In this document: positions 27,401 to 38,446 of the stretch, one piece after another
Layout of the letters: each line of letters begins with the position of its first letter
How positions within the stretch are numbered: position 1 is the stretch's first letter
Assembly (NCBI RefSeq): GCF_020091585.1
Contig: NZ_CP083582.1
Span: forward strand, 5,652,536 to 5,716,535
Direction: 5' to 3'
From: Kovacikia minuta CCNUW1
Lineage (GTDB): Bacteria > Cyanobacteriota > Cyanobacteriia > Leptolyngbyales > Leptolyngbyaceae
DNA: 64,000 bases
Translations under genes and position numbers: made by a program
The notes under the pieces: model-generated
Told to the model about the DNA's origin: nothing
Databases searched by the model: none
What the model saw: only the letters and a program-made list of their open reading frames with translations

Positions 27401-29155
27401 GGCATACTCTGGTTTTTCCTCCAAAAGATTGCCCCGCTCGCCCAATTGCATTGCCAGAGACATGACCAGACTTTCCCGCAGCGGATCGATCGGCGGGTTT
27501 GTCACCTGGGCAAACCGTTGTTTGAAATAGTCATACAGCAAGCGCGGCTTCGTAGACAGAATTGCCAGTGGTACATCATCGCCCATACAGAAGGTTGGCT
27601 CCTTCCCTTGCGCTGCCATTTCTTCGATGATCATTTCCACGTCTTCTGCCGTGTAGCCAAAGGCAGTCTGGTAACGCAGAACAGCCGGAGCTTCCATGCG
27701 GGGAGACTCTTCCACAAAGGGCTGGGGTTCGATCGTGGAGCGATTCTGTTTGAGCCATTCGCCATAGGGTTTGGCACTTGCCACCCGCTGTTTGACCTGC
27801 CAGTTTTTCAGAATTTCCTGGTGCTCAAAATCCACCACGATCGTTTGACCGGGACCGAGCCGTCCTTTTTCAATAATTTCAGATTCGGGTAAATCAACCA
27901 CCCCTGCTTCGGAGGCTACCACTACGTAACCATCGCGGGTAATACTGTAGCGAGCAGGACGCAGACCGTTACGATCGAGCGTTGCCCCGATCGTTTTGCC
28001 ATCACTGAAGACTAACAGCGCCGGACCATCCCAGGGTTCTTGAATCCCACTGTAGTATTCATAAAAGTCTGTGATTTCTGGATAGTTCAGCAAATCGGGC
28101 TGATTCAAGTAAGCCTCTGGCACCATGATCATCAAGGCTTCCTGGGGAGTGCGCCCCGATCGCACCAGCAATTCCATCACATTGTCTAAATTGGCGGAAT
28201 CACTATTTTCAGCATTCACCGTGGGCTTGAGGTCATCAATATGGTCACTCCAACAGGGATGCGCCAGATCCGCTTCCCTCGCGACCATCCAGTTAACGTT
28301 GCCCAATAGGGTATTAATTTCACCATTGTGCCCCAAGAGCCGCATGGGCTGTGCCAGGGGCCATCTTGGCATCGTGTTTGTGCTGAACCGCCGGTGGTAG
28401 ACCGCAAAAGGGCTGGCGTATTCGGGTTGCCTCAAATCGGTGTAAAAATCTCCCAAAACCGCCGATCGCACCATTCCCTTGTAGACGATTGTGCGGCAGG
28501 AGAAGGAACAGGTATAAAAATCCTTAAATGCATCCTCCAGGGAAGACCCGCGAATTTCTGTCTGGGCCATCCGTAGGGTACGCTTCCGAACCAGATACAA
28601 CAGACGCTCGAGTTCATCGCCAAACACACGCTCAGACTGAACCAGAATTTGTTCAATCTGGGGTTGGTTTTCCCGCGCTTGAATTCCCAGCAATTCTGGC
28701 TTTACAGGAACAACCCGCCACCCCAGGACTTTCAATCCCTCCGCTTCAACGGACCGTTCAATCAGTTGACGGGCGATCGCGGCTGCTTCTGCCTCAGGCG
28801 GTAGAAAGACCATGCCAACCCCAAGCTGCTCGATTGGGGGGACTTGAAGGTGACGATCGCCAAACCAGGAATTAAACAAATCCCACGGGATGGCGGTCAG
28901 CAGCCCTGCCCCATCCCCAGAATCGTAGTCCGCACTGCAACCACCACGATGTTCCAGGCAAGTCAGGGCGGAGAGTGCCTGCTCAATCAGCTTGTGGCTT
29001 CCCCTCCCCTTTTGGTCAGCAATGAAGCCCACCCCACAGGCGTCCCGCTCCTCGACCAGCCACCGCTGACCGGCATAACCGACTGTTGAAAGCTGATTCC
29101 GTTGTTCGTCCTGATTCACAGTTGTCCCACCCATGAGATAGCCTAGTTCATTCAT
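24461..29155 (-). CDS. glsF: Ferredoxin-dependent glutamate synthase (Fd-GOGAT)
   Basis: 1564 residues, full length for the cyanobacterial and plastid enzyme. It transfers the amide of glutamine to 2-oxoglutarate using reduced ferredoxin. The class II amidotransferase nucleophile is expected at Cys40 ([11 protein letters not shown]) after removal of a short propeptide. The central and FMN-binding synthase domains include [24 protein letters not shown] and [18 protein letters not shown]. The [3Fe-4S] cysteines are in [15 protein letters not shown]. The C-terminal glutamate-synthase beta-helix ([15 protein letters not shown]) ends the protein. It works with glutamine synthetase for ammonium assimilation. 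An alternative ATG lies 21 bases inside (29134). Confidence 0.96.
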   Translation of the reverse strand: MNELGYLMGGTTVNQDEQRNQLSTVGYAGQRWLVEERDACGVGFIADQKGRGSHKLIEQALSALTCLEHRGGCSADYDSGDGAGLLTAIPWDLFNSWFGDRHLQVPPIEQLGVGMVFLPPEAEAAAIARQLIERSVEAEGLKVLGWRVVPVKPELLGIQARENQPQIEQILVQSERVFGDELERLLYLVRKRTLRMAQTEIRGSSLEDAFKDFYTCSFSCRTIVYKGMVRSAVLGDFYTDLRQPEYASPFAVYHRRFSTNTMPRWPLAQPMRLLGHNGEINTLLGNVNWMVAREADLAHPCWSDHIDDLKPTVNAENSDSANLDNVMELLVRSGRTPQEALMIMVPEAYLNQPDLLNYPEITDFYEYYSGIQEPWDGPALLVFSDGKTIGATLDRNGLRPARYSITRDGYVVVASEAGVVDLPESEIIEKGRLGPGQTIVVDFEHQEILKNWQVKQRVASAKPYGEWLKQNRSTIEPQPFVEESPRMEAPAVLRYQTAFGYTAEDVEMIIEEMAAQGKEPTFCMGDDVPLAILSTKPRLLYDYFKQRFAQVTNPPIDPLRESLVMSLAMQLGERGNLLEEKPEYAHLLKLVSPILGDGELEQVRQSGFETADLSTLFGVADGPDGLQRAVTHLCQQAASAVRSGKKILILSDRLNHAGDQPGLDAECSYIPPLLAIGAVHHHLIRQGLRMKASLIADTAQCWSTHHFACLIGYGASAVCPYLALETVRQWWADPKTKSFMERGKLKSISLATAQANFRKAIEDGLLKILSKMGISLLSSYHGAQIFEAIGIGSDLLQLGFAGTASRLGGLSVAELAQEVLSFHSRAFPELTGKKLENFGFVNYRPGGEYHMNSPEMAKYLHKAVANKSHDHYALYQKYLEERPLTALRDLLSFRSDRPSIPLEEVEPAAEIVKRFCTGGMSLGALSREAHETLAIAMNRIGGKSNSGEGGEDPIRFQVLSDVDETGHSPQLPHLKGLRNGDTASSAIKQVASGRFGVTPEYLINARQVEIKMAQGAKPGEGGQLPGPKVSPYIAMLRRSKPGVTLISPPPHHDIYSIEDLAQLIFDLHQINPRAQVSVKLVAEVGIGTIAAGVAKANADIIQISGHDGGTGASPLSSIKHAGSPWELGLTEVHRVLLENQLRDRVILRVDGGIKTGWDVIMAALMGGEEFGFGSIAMISEGCIMARICHTNNCPVGVASQKEELRKRFTGIPEHVVNFFFFIAEEARSLMAKLGYRSLNEIIGRADLLTVRTGVTLTKTQSLNLDCLTHLPNTREDRSWLEHEEVHTNGFVLDDHLLADPDIQAAIQNQTNVSKTVDVVNTDRTLGARLAGAIAQQYGNNGFGGQITLNVRGAVGQSFGAFNLPGMILNLVGEANDYVGKGMHGGEIIIKPPQDAAYDPAQNVIVGNTCLYGATGGVLVANGQAGERFAVRNSLAQAVVEGAGDHCCEYMTGGVIVVLGNTGRNIGAGMTGGLAYFLDEDGSFPAKVNPEIVKTQRVITPAGEQQLKELIVLHADRTGSQKAKTILANWSDYLPKFWQVVPPSEKDSPEANPNAAAEKVLTPVQ

Positions 29156-29665
29156 TATTAAAATCTTTTCCTATCAAGCATTTCTGGTCTTATCGAACAC
29201 TTCTCTGATTTCACGTCCCGTTAACCAGGTGCCATTCGCCAGATAACCATAGCGAACCCTCCCTCTCCCTGATGGAGTCGATGGGAACCTGGAAAGTTAC
29301 AAAATAGTTACCCAACCTACTTTTTGCCATGAACCACAAAAAGTGCAGGTTTTCCGAGATACCACACCAATGGAAGAAAAAACCATTTAACGGGATTGCA
29401 ATGATGCCGAACTTCCTACCACTTCGGACCATTGCTTAAAGCCCCCAGTAGATAAGAATTAAGATTTTATAAAAAACGTTTCGCTCTGACAATCCCTGTC
29501 TTCTTCAGGGTAGCGCTGCCCAATTATTTAGGTACGATCGCCGAGCAGGGAAAGTCATGATTTCCTTACAAGTGATCCTGGAACCCGTTACACTCGTTAG
29601 GATTTCTCCCAGTTGATCGCTTCAAAACTCCTTCCCCACCCCTGTATCCGTTTTTCGTTAGTGTC
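29156..29665. other. Divergent regulatory spacer glsF / glycosidase
   Basis: 510 bases upstream of glsF. It includes a direct repeat GTTAC-AAAATA-GTTAC near 29295-29311 but no convincing NtcA consensus (GTA-N8-TAC). No gene is visible; a 73-codon frame at 29211-29432 has no coding features. Confidence 0.4.
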
Positions 29666-31538
29666 ATGCCCCAACTCAACCATTGGCTAAGATTGCCCCA
29701 TCTGCCTCATTTCCCTCACCCTCCCATACCGACTGCCCAAAAGCTGCTGGGCTTTTCCCTGATCCTGCTAGGGTTGCACGGGTTCAGTCCGGCAACCGCT
29801 ATGACCCAAGCGATCGCTCAACCTGTTCCACACCCCACACCCCACACCCCACACCCCACGCCCCAAGTTTCCTCCGGCAACCAAGTTATTCTCAATGGGC
29901 GTTCCTTCCAGGCAGATTGGAGCCAATGGCAAACAGAAAGTAATGGAATCCGTATCGGCATTAGCGATGCAGGTTTAATCCAAACGACTGGTTTTGAGCT
30001 ACTCAACACAGAGGACTCGACAAAACAGCCCATTCAGTGGTTCTCTGATCCTGCGACCAATCCCCTCAGTCTCCCCACCCGTCTTGCAGGTTCCTGTTCG
30101 CTATCTGGACATGAGTGATTTTGCTCAGCAGGTTGGCTGGCAAATACAGGCGGCAGGCAATATCCTACAGATCACCTCCTCAGTAGCTAAAGTGCTGGCA
30201 GTTCGGCAGGCAAAACAACCCTGGGGCGATCGCCTGGTGATTCAGCTAGATAATCCCACGACCTGGCAGGTAGATCAAACGAGCCAGGAATTTACCCTCA
30301 CCCTGGATGCTCAAACCGAGCCTACCCTGCTGGAAACGTTCAAGCCTAATCTCAGCGATCAAGTCAGTTCGCTGCAAATGGAACCCGCCGGTAATCAGAC
30401 CCGCCTCCGATTGGGGCTTCCCCTCAGCTTTCGCCCGCGCATCTGGAGTTTACCCAACCCCAACCGCCTGATTGTCGATATTCGTCCCGCTACATTCGTA
30501 GACCGAAATATTCTTTGGGCTAAGGGGCTACGCTGGCGTGGGCAAACTGTGAGCCTGGGGGCAAATCAATTTCCCGTAATCTGGTTGGAAATCAATCCCC
30601 GCCAGGTTGGAGTTCATTTCGCCCCCATCCTACCCCATTCCGATACGGTTGCAGGTATTTCTCCTCTGGCTCAAACAGCCCGTTTGGCTGAAGCAGTCGC
30701 CGCCATCAATGGAGGCTTTTTTAACCGCAACAATCAACTGCCGCTTGGTGCCATCCGACGAGCAAGTCGCTGGCTTTCTGGTCCCATCCTGAACCGGGGC
30801 GCGATCGCCTGGAATGATGCAGGTAATTTGTTTTTCGATCGCCTCACACTTCAAGAAACCCTGGTTACCCCAACCGGGCAGCGCCTACCCCTGACCCATC
30901 TCAATAGCGGCTACATTCAGGCTGGAATAGCCCGTTATACGCCCGACTGGGGGTCTAACTACACTCCGCTTTCAAATAACGAAATTCTCGTTACCGTACA
31001 AAACAATCGGGTAAGCAATCAACAGATCAACGCGACTGCTGGTAGTAACACCTTCCCAATTCCCACGGATGGTTATCTACTAGTTCTGAGGTCGAATAAA
31101 AGTGTGGCAACGGCTTTGACTGTAGGCACATTATTACGCCTCGAAAGCATCACAAATCCACCAGAGTTTAGTCAGTATCCACAGATTATTGCTGGAGGTC
31201 CACTTCTGGTAAAAAATCGTCAGATAGTTCTAGATACCGAAGCAGAGAAATTTAGTAAAGCCTTTGCGATCGAACAGGCAAGCCGTAGTGCGATTGGACA
31301 AACATCGGAGGGAAATCTACTCCTCGTCGCAGTTCACAATCGCCTGGACGGAACAGGGGTTACCCTACCTGAAACGGCCCAACTGATGCAGCAACTCGGT
31401 GCCATCAATGCCCTTAATCTAGATGGAGGAAGTTCAACCACACTCTACCTGGGAGGACAAATCCTCGATCGCCCTGCTCGAAGCACAGCCCGTGTAAACA
31501 ATGGCATAGGCATCTTTATCCAACCGCGTCCCGAATAA
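29666..31538 (+). CDS. Phosphodiester glycosidase family protein (NAGPA/DUF2233), +1 frameshift
   Basis: About 620 codons broken once at 30084-30085 (TT for T): LPTR continues as LQVPVRYLDMSDFAQQVGW in the shifted frame. The N-terminus has a hydrophobic segment (LLGFSLILLGLHGFSP), probably a signal peptide, and a proline/histidine tract from a CACCCCA repeat. A copper-amine-oxidase-like N-terminal segment follows (VGWQIQAAGNILQI). The C-terminal half is the phosphodiester glycosidase domain with NGGFFNRNN and the LNLDGGSSTTLYLGG signature. The family hydrolyses sugar-phosphodiester bonds such as uncovered GlcNAc-1-phosphate, so a cell-envelope glycan is the likely substrate. Confidence 0.82.
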
Positions 31539-31875
31539 ACTGAAATTTAAAGCTGACTTAAAATCAACGAACCCTGAATGAAGACTTAATGTGAATTCGT
31601 ACAGTTAATCACCCAAAACGGAACAAGCTGGAGCGGATTTGCTATGTTTAGCTTTGTCAGCAACGCTTTGCGTAATTTCTCTGATGTCCAAACGCTGTCC
31701 TGTTCCAAGTTGAAGACCTGACTTCGGAACTTAAGCAGACCATGCCAAGTCCTTAACGGGAAGACCTGGACTAAACTGACGGGAAATATCTCATTCATCC
31801 AAAGCAGTCAACTGGCATAGGTCTTTCTAGTCAAATCGTTACCATTCTCAAAGCAGCATCCAAGGAGATACAACC
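31539..31875. other. Spacer before cupin gene
   Basis: 337 bases with no simple repeats and no confident gene. A 70-codon minus-strand frame (31586-31798) has no recognisable motif. AAGGAG at 31861-31866 serves the cupin gene start. Confidence 0.35.
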
Positions 31876-32292
31876 GTGGTTCAATCCAAAGAAACTCAAC
31901 AGGCTCCTACACTTACCTTGCCGGTCACCCCCAGTCAAAGGTTAGTGGCTGCGACAGAACTACGCCCTTGGGGTTCTTTCACAATTTTAGAAGAAGGACG
32001 GGGCTATAAGATTAAGCGGATTGAAGTAAAGCCAGGTCATCGGCTCAGCCTGCAAATGCATCATCATCGCAGTGAACACTGGATTATCGTTGCAGGTACA
32101 GCTAAGGTCACCTGTGGGGACAAAGAAAGCATTTTGAGCAGCAACCAATCTACCTACGTGCCCCAATGTACAGCCCACCGGCTGGAGAATCCAGGTGTTA
32201 TTCCCCTGGTTCTCATCGAGGTTCAAAATGGAGAATATTTAGGAGAAGATGATATTGTCCGCTTCCAGGATGACTACGAACGGGCACGTTAA
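31876..32292 (+). CDS. Cupin protein, mannose-6-phosphate isomerase type II C-terminal domain
   Basis: 138 residues: a single cupin barrel like the C-terminal domain of bifunctional mannose-1-phosphate guanylyltransferase/phosphomannose isomerase. Motifs are RPWGSFTILEEGRGYKIKRI, KPGHRLSLQMHHHRSEHW (metal-binding histidines and glutamate) and STYVPQCTAHRLENPG, ending DIVRFQDDYER. Here it is a stand-alone protein, as is common in cyanobacteria. It should bind a divalent metal and could interconvert mannose-6-phosphate and fructose-6-phosphate for GDP-mannose supply. The start is GTG with AAGGAG about 9 bases upstream. Confidence 0.88.
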   Translation: MVQSKETQQAPTLTLPVTPSQRLVAATELRPWGSFTILEEGRGYKIKRIEVKPGHRLSLQMHHHRSEHWIIVAGTAKVTCGDKESILSSNQSTYVPQCTAHRLENPGVIPLVLIEVQNGEYLGEDDIVRFQDDYERAR

Positions 32293-32323
32293 TTTCCTTG
32301 AATTGATCCCCCATCCCCTTAAT

Positions 32324-32394
32324 AACCAGGTTTCTTTAAGAAGAAATGCCCTGAACCCAGGATAGCTCTTCTAGAAACCTGGTTTTCCAATTGA
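32324..32394. repeat. Inverted repeat AACCAGGTTTCT / AGAAACCTGGTT
   Basis: Perfect 12-base arms at 32324-32335 and 32383-32394 in the spacer between the cupin and IscA-like genes. They resemble the AGAAACCCGGTTTCT palindromes at 15.6 and 62.7 kb. Confidence 0.55.
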
Positions 32395-32578
32395 TGGGTC
32401 CCGAGATCGCCATACCGTATATAGAGCGTTATGCCAGATAATTAGAACAGTTGGTAGAAGGTAACCCCCAGTTACACCAGTCGTTTTCGATCGACCACTG
32501 ACCATCCACCAGCCATCGGATGCGATAAAAGCCACCCCTAAAAAGCTAAAATAAATCGAGATTGACGCGAGCCTGAAG

Positions 32579-32908
32579 ATGATTCATCTGAGTGATTCTG
32601 CCAAGAACGAAATTCTTCGCCTCAAGGCAAGACACCGTAATCCTGAACTACTCTTTCGCCTTAGTGTTCAGCCCATTGGTTGCCTGGAGTTATCTTACAC
32701 AATGGAATTTGACGGAACTTCCCAGCCAGGTGACCAGATCCACCATTGCAATGGAGTTCCAGTGGTTATCGATCCCAAGAGCTTCCCCTACATCAACGGA
32801 CTAGCTCTGGATTATTCCGAAGATCTCATGGGCGGAGGGTTTCGCTTCCGTAACCCAAATGCCACTCAAAGTTGTAGCTGCGGCAACTCCTTTGATATCG
32901 ATCGCTGA
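32579..32908 (+). CDS. HesB/IscA-family protein
   Basis: 109 residues of the A-type iron-sulfur carrier family: MIHLSDSAKNEILRL, VQPIGCLELSYTMEFD, then GVPVVIDPKSFPYINGLALDYSEDLMGGGFRFRNP and the C-terminal CSCGNSF pair. The three conserved cysteines (about 35, 99, 101) are present. A-type carriers pass [Fe-S] clusters to apoproteins. The first cysteine region differs from classic IscA (GCSG), so it belongs to a divergent cyanobacterial subgroup. It is monocistronic, upstream of the str operon promoter. Confidence 0.85.
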   Translation: MIHLSDSAKNEILRLKARHRNPELLFRLSVQPIGCLELSYTMEFDGTSQPGDQIHHCNGVPVVIDPKSFPYINGLALDYSEDLMGGGFRFRNPNATQSCSCGNSFDIDR

Positions 32909-33100
32909 GCCTTTCTGCCGCCACTGGATGTACTTGACTGTTAGGCAATGAACCTGACCGGGGATACGAAGACGCGAGAAGGTGGGATTTCAACCATTTT
33001 TAGATTTCTCCAGCCCCACCTCTCCCTCTTTTCGCGTCCCCTTGTTTTTTCTGTCTCCCCATCGCTTGCCCCGATCTCCTGGCTTCTAAAAAAGATTATG

Positions 33101-33130
33101 TTGACAATGCGCAACCCATATCGATAAGAT
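33101..33130 (+). promoter_or_regulatory. Sigma-70-type promoter of the str operon
   Basis: A perfect -35 box TTGACA (33101-33106) is followed after 18 bases by TAAGAT (33125-33130), or ATAAGA after 17. The rpsL start codon is 50 bases downstream. Confidence 0.7.
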
Positions 33131-33179
33131 TAGAGTTTGGAAAAATTAGACAAATTATTAACTGCACTCATTTCGTAAC

Positions 33180-33557
33180 ATGCCCACGATTCAGCAACTC
33201 ATTCGTAGTGAGCGCCAGAATGCGCAAAAGAAAACTAAATCTCCAGCTCTGAAGAGTTGCCCTCAACGGCGTGGGGTGTGTACACGGGTTTATACCACAA
33301 CTCCCAAGAAGCCTAATTCGGCACTTCGTAAAGTTGCACGGGTTCGCCTCACGTCTGGTTACGAGGTCACAGCCTATATTCCTGGAATCGGTCATAACTT
33401 GCAGGAACACTCTGTTGTCATGATCAGAGGCGGTCGGGTGAAAGATTTACCAGGCGTTCGCTATCATATTATCCGTGGAACCTTGGATACTGCTGGAGTT
33501 AAGGATCGCAAGCAAGGGCGCTCTAAATATGGTGCCAAGCTACCGAAAAAGAGCTAG
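33180..33557 (+). CDS. rpsL: 30S ribosomal protein S12
   Basis: 125 residues, standard length. [13 protein letters not shown] at the start, [20 protein letters not shown] (the decoding-centre loop with the streptomycin-site lysine in [12 protein letters not shown]), [17 protein letters not shown] and the C-terminal [11 protein letters not shown]. First gene of the str operon. S12 sits at the 30S decoding site and controls tRNA selection accuracy. Confidence 0.98.
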   Translation: MPTIQQLIRSERQNAQKKTKSPALKSCPQRRGVCTRVYTTTPKKPNSALRKVARVRLTSGYEVTAYIPGIGHNLQEHSVVMIRGGRVKDLPGVRYHIIRGTLDTAGVKDRKQGRSKYGAKLPKKS

Positions 33558-33761
33558 GACGGCTGTCCTGATTGGGTAGCTTGAGGTCAAGTTTTTGTTA
33601 TTCTAGCTTTGGATAGCGTATAGCCATCTTGGCTTATCGCTCTTTGGTGACTTCGATTCCAACGAATCGTTTCGATTTACTGAGTTGGCGGTCAATTCTA
33701 CCGAACTTCTCAAACCTTTTGACTGTTTTTGTGAGCTTCTTTCTTCCTCAATAGGTTTACT

Positions 33762-34232
33762 ATGTCCCGTCGCACTAAAATTCAAAAGCGTCCTGTTCCC
33801 CCGGATCCCGTCCATAACTCTCGGCTTGTTAGCATGATGGTTCGGCGGATCATGAAAAGCGGCAAGAAATCGATCGCTTCCCACATCATTTATGATGCCT
33901 TTGAAACGATCGCACAGCGCACAGGAGCAGACCCAATTGAGGTGTTTGAACGTGCAGTCAAAAACGCGACTCCCCTGGTTGAGGTAAAAGCCCGTCGGGT
34001 GGGTGGAGCAACTTATCAGGTACCGATGGAAGTTCGCCCCGATCGGGGTACAGCCCTGGCTTTACGCTGGTTGATTCAGTATTCCCGTCAGCGTCCAGGG
34101 AAAAGCATGGCTAGCAAGCTAGCCAATGAATTGCTGGACGCATCCAATGAAACGGGCAGCGCCATTCGTAAGCGAGAGGAAACCCATCGCATGGCCGAAG
34201 CAAATAAGGCATTTGCCCATTATCGGTACTAG
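33762..34232 (+). CDS. rpsG: 30S ribosomal protein S7
   Basis: 156 residues. [58 protein letters not shown] and the C-terminal [18 protein letters not shown] are typical. S7 nucleates assembly of the 16S rRNA head domain near the E site. Second gene of the str operon, 200 bases after rpsL; that spacer contains no other gene. Confidence 0.98.
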   Translation: MSRRTKIQKRPVPPDPVHNSRLVSMMVRRIMKSGKKSIASHIIYDAFETIAQRTGADPIEVFERAVKNATPLVEVKARRVGGATYQVPMEVRPDRGTALALRWLIQYSRQRPGKSMASKLANELLDASNETGSAIRKREETHRMAEANKAFAHYRY

Positions 34233-34351
34233 TACGGTTTTCCCTAATACGGAGTCGTAGGGAATTCCGCCGATTCTTCACAAAAAAGTATAAAATCTTA
34301 ACAGAGCAGAGGCTTTCATTCATATCTGCGCAGAGACTAAAGGAGGTAGCT

Positions 34352-36472
34352 GTGCCACGTACCATCCCGCTTGAACGAGTTAGAAATATTGGGATTGCTG
34401 CCCACATTGATGCAGGTAAAACGACAACAACAGAGCGGATTCTGTTCTACTCTGGTGTGGTTCACAAAATGGGTGAGGTACACGAAGGAACTGCTGTTAC
34501 TGACTGGATGGAACAGGAGCGGGAACGTGGTATCACCATTACGGCTGCTGCCATCAGTACCTCATGGACCCATCGCGATCCTGAGAACCCCAACCAGCCA
34601 AAAGCAGGAGAGCCTGAGTATCGAATCAACATCATTGATACCCCTGGTCACGTAGACTTCACGATTGAAGTTGAGCGTTCCATGCGGGTACTGGATGGGG
34701 TCATCACCGTACTCTGCTCAGTGGGTGGTGTTCAACCTCAAACCGAAACGGTTTGGAGACAGGCAGACCGCTACAAGGTTCCTCGAATCATCTTTGTCAA
34801 TAAGATGGATCGAACAGGAGCGAATTTCTTCAAGGTTTACAATCAGGTTCGCGATCGCCTGCGAACCAATGCTGTGCCAATCCAACTTCCAATAGGAAGT
34901 GAAGAGAACCTGAAGGGGATCGTTGACCTGGTGAGGATGCGAGCCTATCTATATACCAATGATTTAGGGACAGACATCAAGGAAGCAGAGATTCCTGATG
35001 AAATCAAAGATGAAGCAGAAGAGTATCGGCTGAAACTAATTGAGTCAGTTGCAGAAACCGATGATGCTTTGACTGAAAAGTATCTGGAAGGTGAGGAACT
35101 GACTGAGGACGAAATTAGGACCGCACTGCGCCAGGGAACCTTGGCCGGAACGATTGTTCCAATGCTCTGTGGTTCTGCGTTCAAAAACAAAGGCGTTCAG
35201 ATTCTTCTGGATGCAGTCATCGACTACCTGCCTGCGCCGATTGATGTTCCACCTATCCAGGGAACTCTGGCAGACGGTTCAACGGTCGAACGAACTGCGG
35301 ACGACAGCCAGCCGTTGTCTGCCCTGGCTTTCAAGATTATGTCTGACCCCTATGGGCGTCTGACGTTTGTCCGGGTCTACTCTGGAATTCTGAAGAAGGG
35401 TAGCTATGTCCTGAACTCTACGAAAGGGAAGAAGGAACGAATCTCTCGGTTGATTGTGCTTAAGGCTGACGATCGAATCGAAGTAGACGAACTGCGGGCG
35501 GGTGATCTCGGTGCTGCTCTTGGACTTAAGGACACCTTTACCGGCGACACCATTAGCGACGAAAGTGCTCCTGTAATTTTGGAATCCCTGTTTATTCCAG
35601 AGCCTGTAATTTCTGTTGCGGTTGAACCCAAGACCAAGCAGGACATGGAGAAACTCTCTAAAGCGCTGCAATCGCTCTCGGAGGAAGATCCAACCTTCCG
35701 TGTCAACATTGACCCTGAAACAAATCAGACTGTGATTGCTGGGATGGGTGAACTTCACCTCGAAATCCTGGTCGATCGTATGCTCAGAGAGTTCAAGGTG
35801 GAAGCTAACGTGGGTGCTCCCCAGGTTGCTTATCGAGAAACTATCCGGAAGCCTGTTAAGGCAGAAGGAAAATTTGTCCGCCAGAGTGGTGGTAAAGGTC
35901 AGTATGGTCACGTTGTAATTGAGGTTGCCCCCGGCGATCCTGGAAGCGGCTTTGAGTTTGTCTCCAAGATTGTTGGTGGAGCAGTTCCCAAGGAGTATAT
36001 CGGACCTGCGGAACAGGGAATGCGAGAAGCCTGCGAATCAGGCATTATTGCTGGCTACCCTGTCATTGACTTGAAAGCAACTCTCGTAGACGGCTCATTC
36101 CATGAAGTGGACTCTTCTGAAATGGCATTTAAGATTGCAGGTTCAATGGCAATCAAGGAAGCGGTTAAGAAGGCGTCACCTGTTCTGTTAGAGCCTATGA
36201 TGAAAGTTGAGGTTGAAGTACCGGATGATTTCGTTGGAAACGTCATTGGCGACCTTAACTCACGCAGAGGTCAGATCGAAGGGCAGGATAACGAAGGTGG
36301 AATTGCCAAAGTAACTTCAAAGGTTCCATTGGCAAAGATGTTTGGATATGCTACTGATATCCGAACGAAGACTCAGGGTCGGGGAATCTTCACGATGGAG
36401 TTTAGTAACTACGATGAAGTGCCCCGCAATGAGGCTGAAGCAATCATCGCTAAAAACAAAGGGAACGCATAA
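34352..36472 (+). CDS. fusA: Elongation factor G
   Basis: 706 residues, complete. G1 [19 protein letters not shown], switch [11 protein letters not shown]3 DTPGHVDF, G4 [10 protein letters not shown] and the domain IV segment [15 protein letters not shown] are present. EF-G is the translocase of the ribosome and also recycles ribosomes with RRF. The start is GTG at 34352, supported by a strong Shine-Dalgarno AAAGGAGG about 5 bases upstream. Third gene of the str operon. It is distinct from the diverged EF-G-like protein at 48160. Confidence 0.98.
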   Translation: MPRTIPLERVRNIGIAAHIDAGKTTTTERILFYSGVVHKMGEVHEGTAVTDWMEQERERGITITAAAISTSWTHRDPENPNQPKAGEPEYRINIIDTPGHVDFTIEVERSMRVLDGVITVLCSVGGVQPQTETVWRQADRYKVPRIIFVNKMDRTGANFFKVYNQVRDRLRTNAVPIQLPIGSEENLKGIVDLVRMRAYLYTNDLGTDIKEAEIPDEIKDEAEEYRLKLIESVAETDDALTEKYLEGEELTEDEIRTALRQGTLAGTIVPMLCGSAFKNKGVQILLDAVIDYLPAPIDVPPIQGTLADGSTVERTADDSQPLSALAFKIMSDPYGRLTFVRVYSGILKKGSYVLNSTKGKKERISRLIVLKADDRIEVDELRAGDLGAALGLKDTFTGDTISDESAPVILESLFIPEPVISVAVEPKTKQDMEKLSKALQSLSEEDPTFRVNIDPETNQTVIAGMGELHLEILVDRMLREFKVEANVGAPQVAYRETIRKPVKAEGKFVRQSGGKGQYGHVVIEVAPGDPGSGFEFVSKIVGGAVPKEYIGPAEQGMREACESGIIAGYPVIDLKATLVDGSFHEVDSSEMAFKIAGSMAIKEAVKKASPVLLEPMMKVEVEVPDDFVGNVIGDLNSRRGQIEGQDNEGGIAKVTSKVPLAKMFGYATDIRTKTQGRGIFTMEFSNYDEVPRNEAEAIIAKNKGNA

Positions 36473-36495
36473 TCAGGAAGAGGAACACATAACTC

Positions 36496-37726
36496 ATGGC
36501 ACGCGCAAAGTTTGAACGGACGAAACCCCACGTTAACATCGGCACAATTGGTCACGTTGACCACGGTAAGACGACCCTTACAGCTGCGATTACAATGACC
36601 TTGGCTGCTCTGGGTCAGGCCGCAGCTAAAAAGTACGATGAAATCGATGCTGCTCCTGAAGAAAAAGCACGGGGAATTACCATCAACACTGCTCACGTTG
36701 AGTATGAGACGGAGAACCGTCACTATGCTCACGTAGACTGTCCCGGTCACGCTGACTATGTGAAAAACATGATCACGGGGGCAGCGCAAATGGATGGTGC
36801 GATCCTGGTGGTTTCTGCGGCTGATGGTCCCATGCCCCAAACTCGTGAGCACATTCTGTTGGCCCGTCAGGTTGGCGTTCCTCGGCTGGTTGTCTTTCTG
36901 AACAAGAAAGACATGGTGGATGACGATGAATTGCTGGAACTGGTGGAGCTGGAAGTCCGGGAACTGCTTAGTTCCTACGATTTTCCAGGGGATGACATTC
37001 CCATCGTTGCAGGCTCGGCTCTCCAGGCGTTGGAACACAATGACCGCCAACCCTAAAACCAAGAAGGGGGATAACGATTGGGTCGATAGGATCTACGACC
37101 TGATGGATAACGTGGATGACTACATTCCCACTCCTGAGCGTGATGTTGACAAGCCTTTCTTGATGGCAGTTGAAGACGTCTTCTCAATTACAGGTCGTGG
37201 TACAGTGGCAACGGGTCGGATTGAGCGGGGACGGGTCAAGATCAACGACAAGATTCAAATTGTCGGAATTCGCCCAACCCGTGAAACTACCGTCACTGGG
37301 ATTGAAATGTTCAAGAAGAGTCTTGACGAAGGGATGGCTGGTGACAACGCAGGTGTGTTGTTGCGGGGGATTCAAAAGGAAGATATTGAACGGGGGATGG
37401 TGCTTGCCAAACCTGGTTCGATTACACCTCATACTCAGTTCGAATCTGAAGTATATATCCTGAAAAAGGAAGAAGGTGGTCGTCATACCCCATTCTTCCC
37501 CGGCTACCGTCCTCAGTTCTATGTCCGGACAACGGATGTGACGGGTACGATCAGCAACTTCACCAACGATGAAGGGGGTGAAGCAGAAATGGTGATGCCT
37601 GGTGACCGCATCAAGATGACCGTTGAGCTGATCAACCCGATCGCCATTGAGCAGGGAATGCGTTTCGCAATTCGTGAAGGTGGTCGTACCGTTGGTGCCG
37701 GTGTCGTTTCCAAAATTCTGAAGTAG
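36496..37726 (+). CDS. tuf: Elongation factor Tu, one +1 frameshift
   Basis: The full 409-codon gene is present but the frame breaks at 37039-37040, where CACAATGACC should read CACATGACC. The N-terminal part has [37 protein letters not shown] and [10 protein letters not shown]. It continues in the shifted frame as [25 protein letters not shown] through domain II and the C-terminal [16 protein letters not shown]-Tu brings aminoacyl-tRNA to the ribosome and is essential. A disrupted sole copy is not viable, so the extra A is most likely a consensus error. Fourth gene of the str operon. Confidence 0.95.
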
Positions 37727-37803
37727 ACTGCATTGCAGTTAGCGGTCAGCTATCAGCGGTCAGCCTTTAAGCTGATTTCTGGTAGCTGGCTACCATTATC
37801 GTT

Positions 37804-37848
37804 GGTCTGGAAGTGCGTTTCCGACAGCTCTCCAGACCACTTTTCTTG
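37804..37848 (+). terminator. Hairpin with T-rich tail between tuf and rpsJ
   Basis: GGTCTGGA (37804-37811) pairs with TCCAGACC (37831-37838), followed by ACTTTTCTT. It probably terminates or attenuates the str transcript before rpsJ. Confidence 0.6.
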
Positions 37849-37925
37849 ATTAAGCTGAAAGCTAAAAGCTAACGGCTAAACCTTAATTCAAATCCAGAAC
37901 CTAGACAACTCAATCTAAATCATTT

Positions 37926-38243
37926 ATGGCAACTATTCAGCAGCAAAAAATTCGTATTCGTCTCAAAGCTTTCGATCGCCGCCTCCTGGACACTTCCTGC
38001 GAAAAGATCGTCGATACGGCAAATCGCACGAACGCTACTGCAATCGGTCCGATTCCGCTACCGACCAAACGTCGGATCTATTGTGTGTTGCGATCGCCCC
38101 ACGTCGATAAGGATTCTCGCGAACACTTTGAAACCCGAACCCATCATCGAATTATTGATATTTACCAACCCTCTTCTAAGACCATTGATGCCTTGATGAA
38201 ACTGGACTTGCCCGCGGGGGTAGATATTGAAGTTAAGCTCTAA
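37926..38243 (+). CDS. rpsJ: 30S ribosomal protein S10
   Basis: 105 residues, standard length. [20 protein letters not shown] at the start, [24 protein letters not shown] in the loop that threads into the 30S head, and [28 protein letters not shown] with the C-terminal GVDIEVKL split by it. S10 also acts as NusE in antitermination. In cyanobacteria it commonly follows tuf in the str cluster, as here, with a 200-base spacer. Confidence 0.98.
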   Translation: MATIQQQKIRIRLKAFDRRLLDTSCEKIVDTANRTNATAIGPIPLPTKRRIYCVLRSPHVDKDSREHFETRTHHRIIDIYQPSSKTIDALMKLDLPAGVDIEVKL

Positions 38244-38264
38244 TCAAGCTATTGAAAAGCGATA

Positions 38265-38317
38265 AGCCAGGAGTTAGGATTCGGAGTAATGTCTCCCCTA
38301 ACTCCTGGCTCCTTTTT
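38265..38317 (+). terminator. Rho-independent terminator after rpsJ
   Basis: AGCCAGGAGTTAGG (38265-38278) pairs with CCTAACTCCTGGCT (38297-38310) and is followed by CCTTTTTAGG. It is the strongest terminator in the window and closes the str operon. Confidence 0.8.
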
Positions 38318-38446
38318 AGGAAAACTGGCTGTTTGTTTCTGATTCCCGAATTCTCTCTTCCAATTAGGAATTGCTTCTTTACTGCCGATCCCCCGGTCAG
38401 ATAGGCTACAGTAGAGGAGGGAGCACTGTCTGTGATGTGGTAAATA

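Noticed and set aside
29290-29315. NtcA operator upstream of glsF
   Set aside because: The GTTAC repeat does not fit GTA-N8-TAC in spacing or symmetry.
35279-35911. Minus-strand frame of 210 codons inside fusA
   Set aside because: Antisense shadow of EF-G, with no motif.
37030-37050. Programmed frameshift in tuf
   Set aside because: No slippery codon, pausing site or conserved precedent; a one-base consensus error explains it better and matches the other loci.
36409-37062. Minus-strand frame of 217 codons over tuf
   Set aside because: Antisense shadow of EF-Tu.
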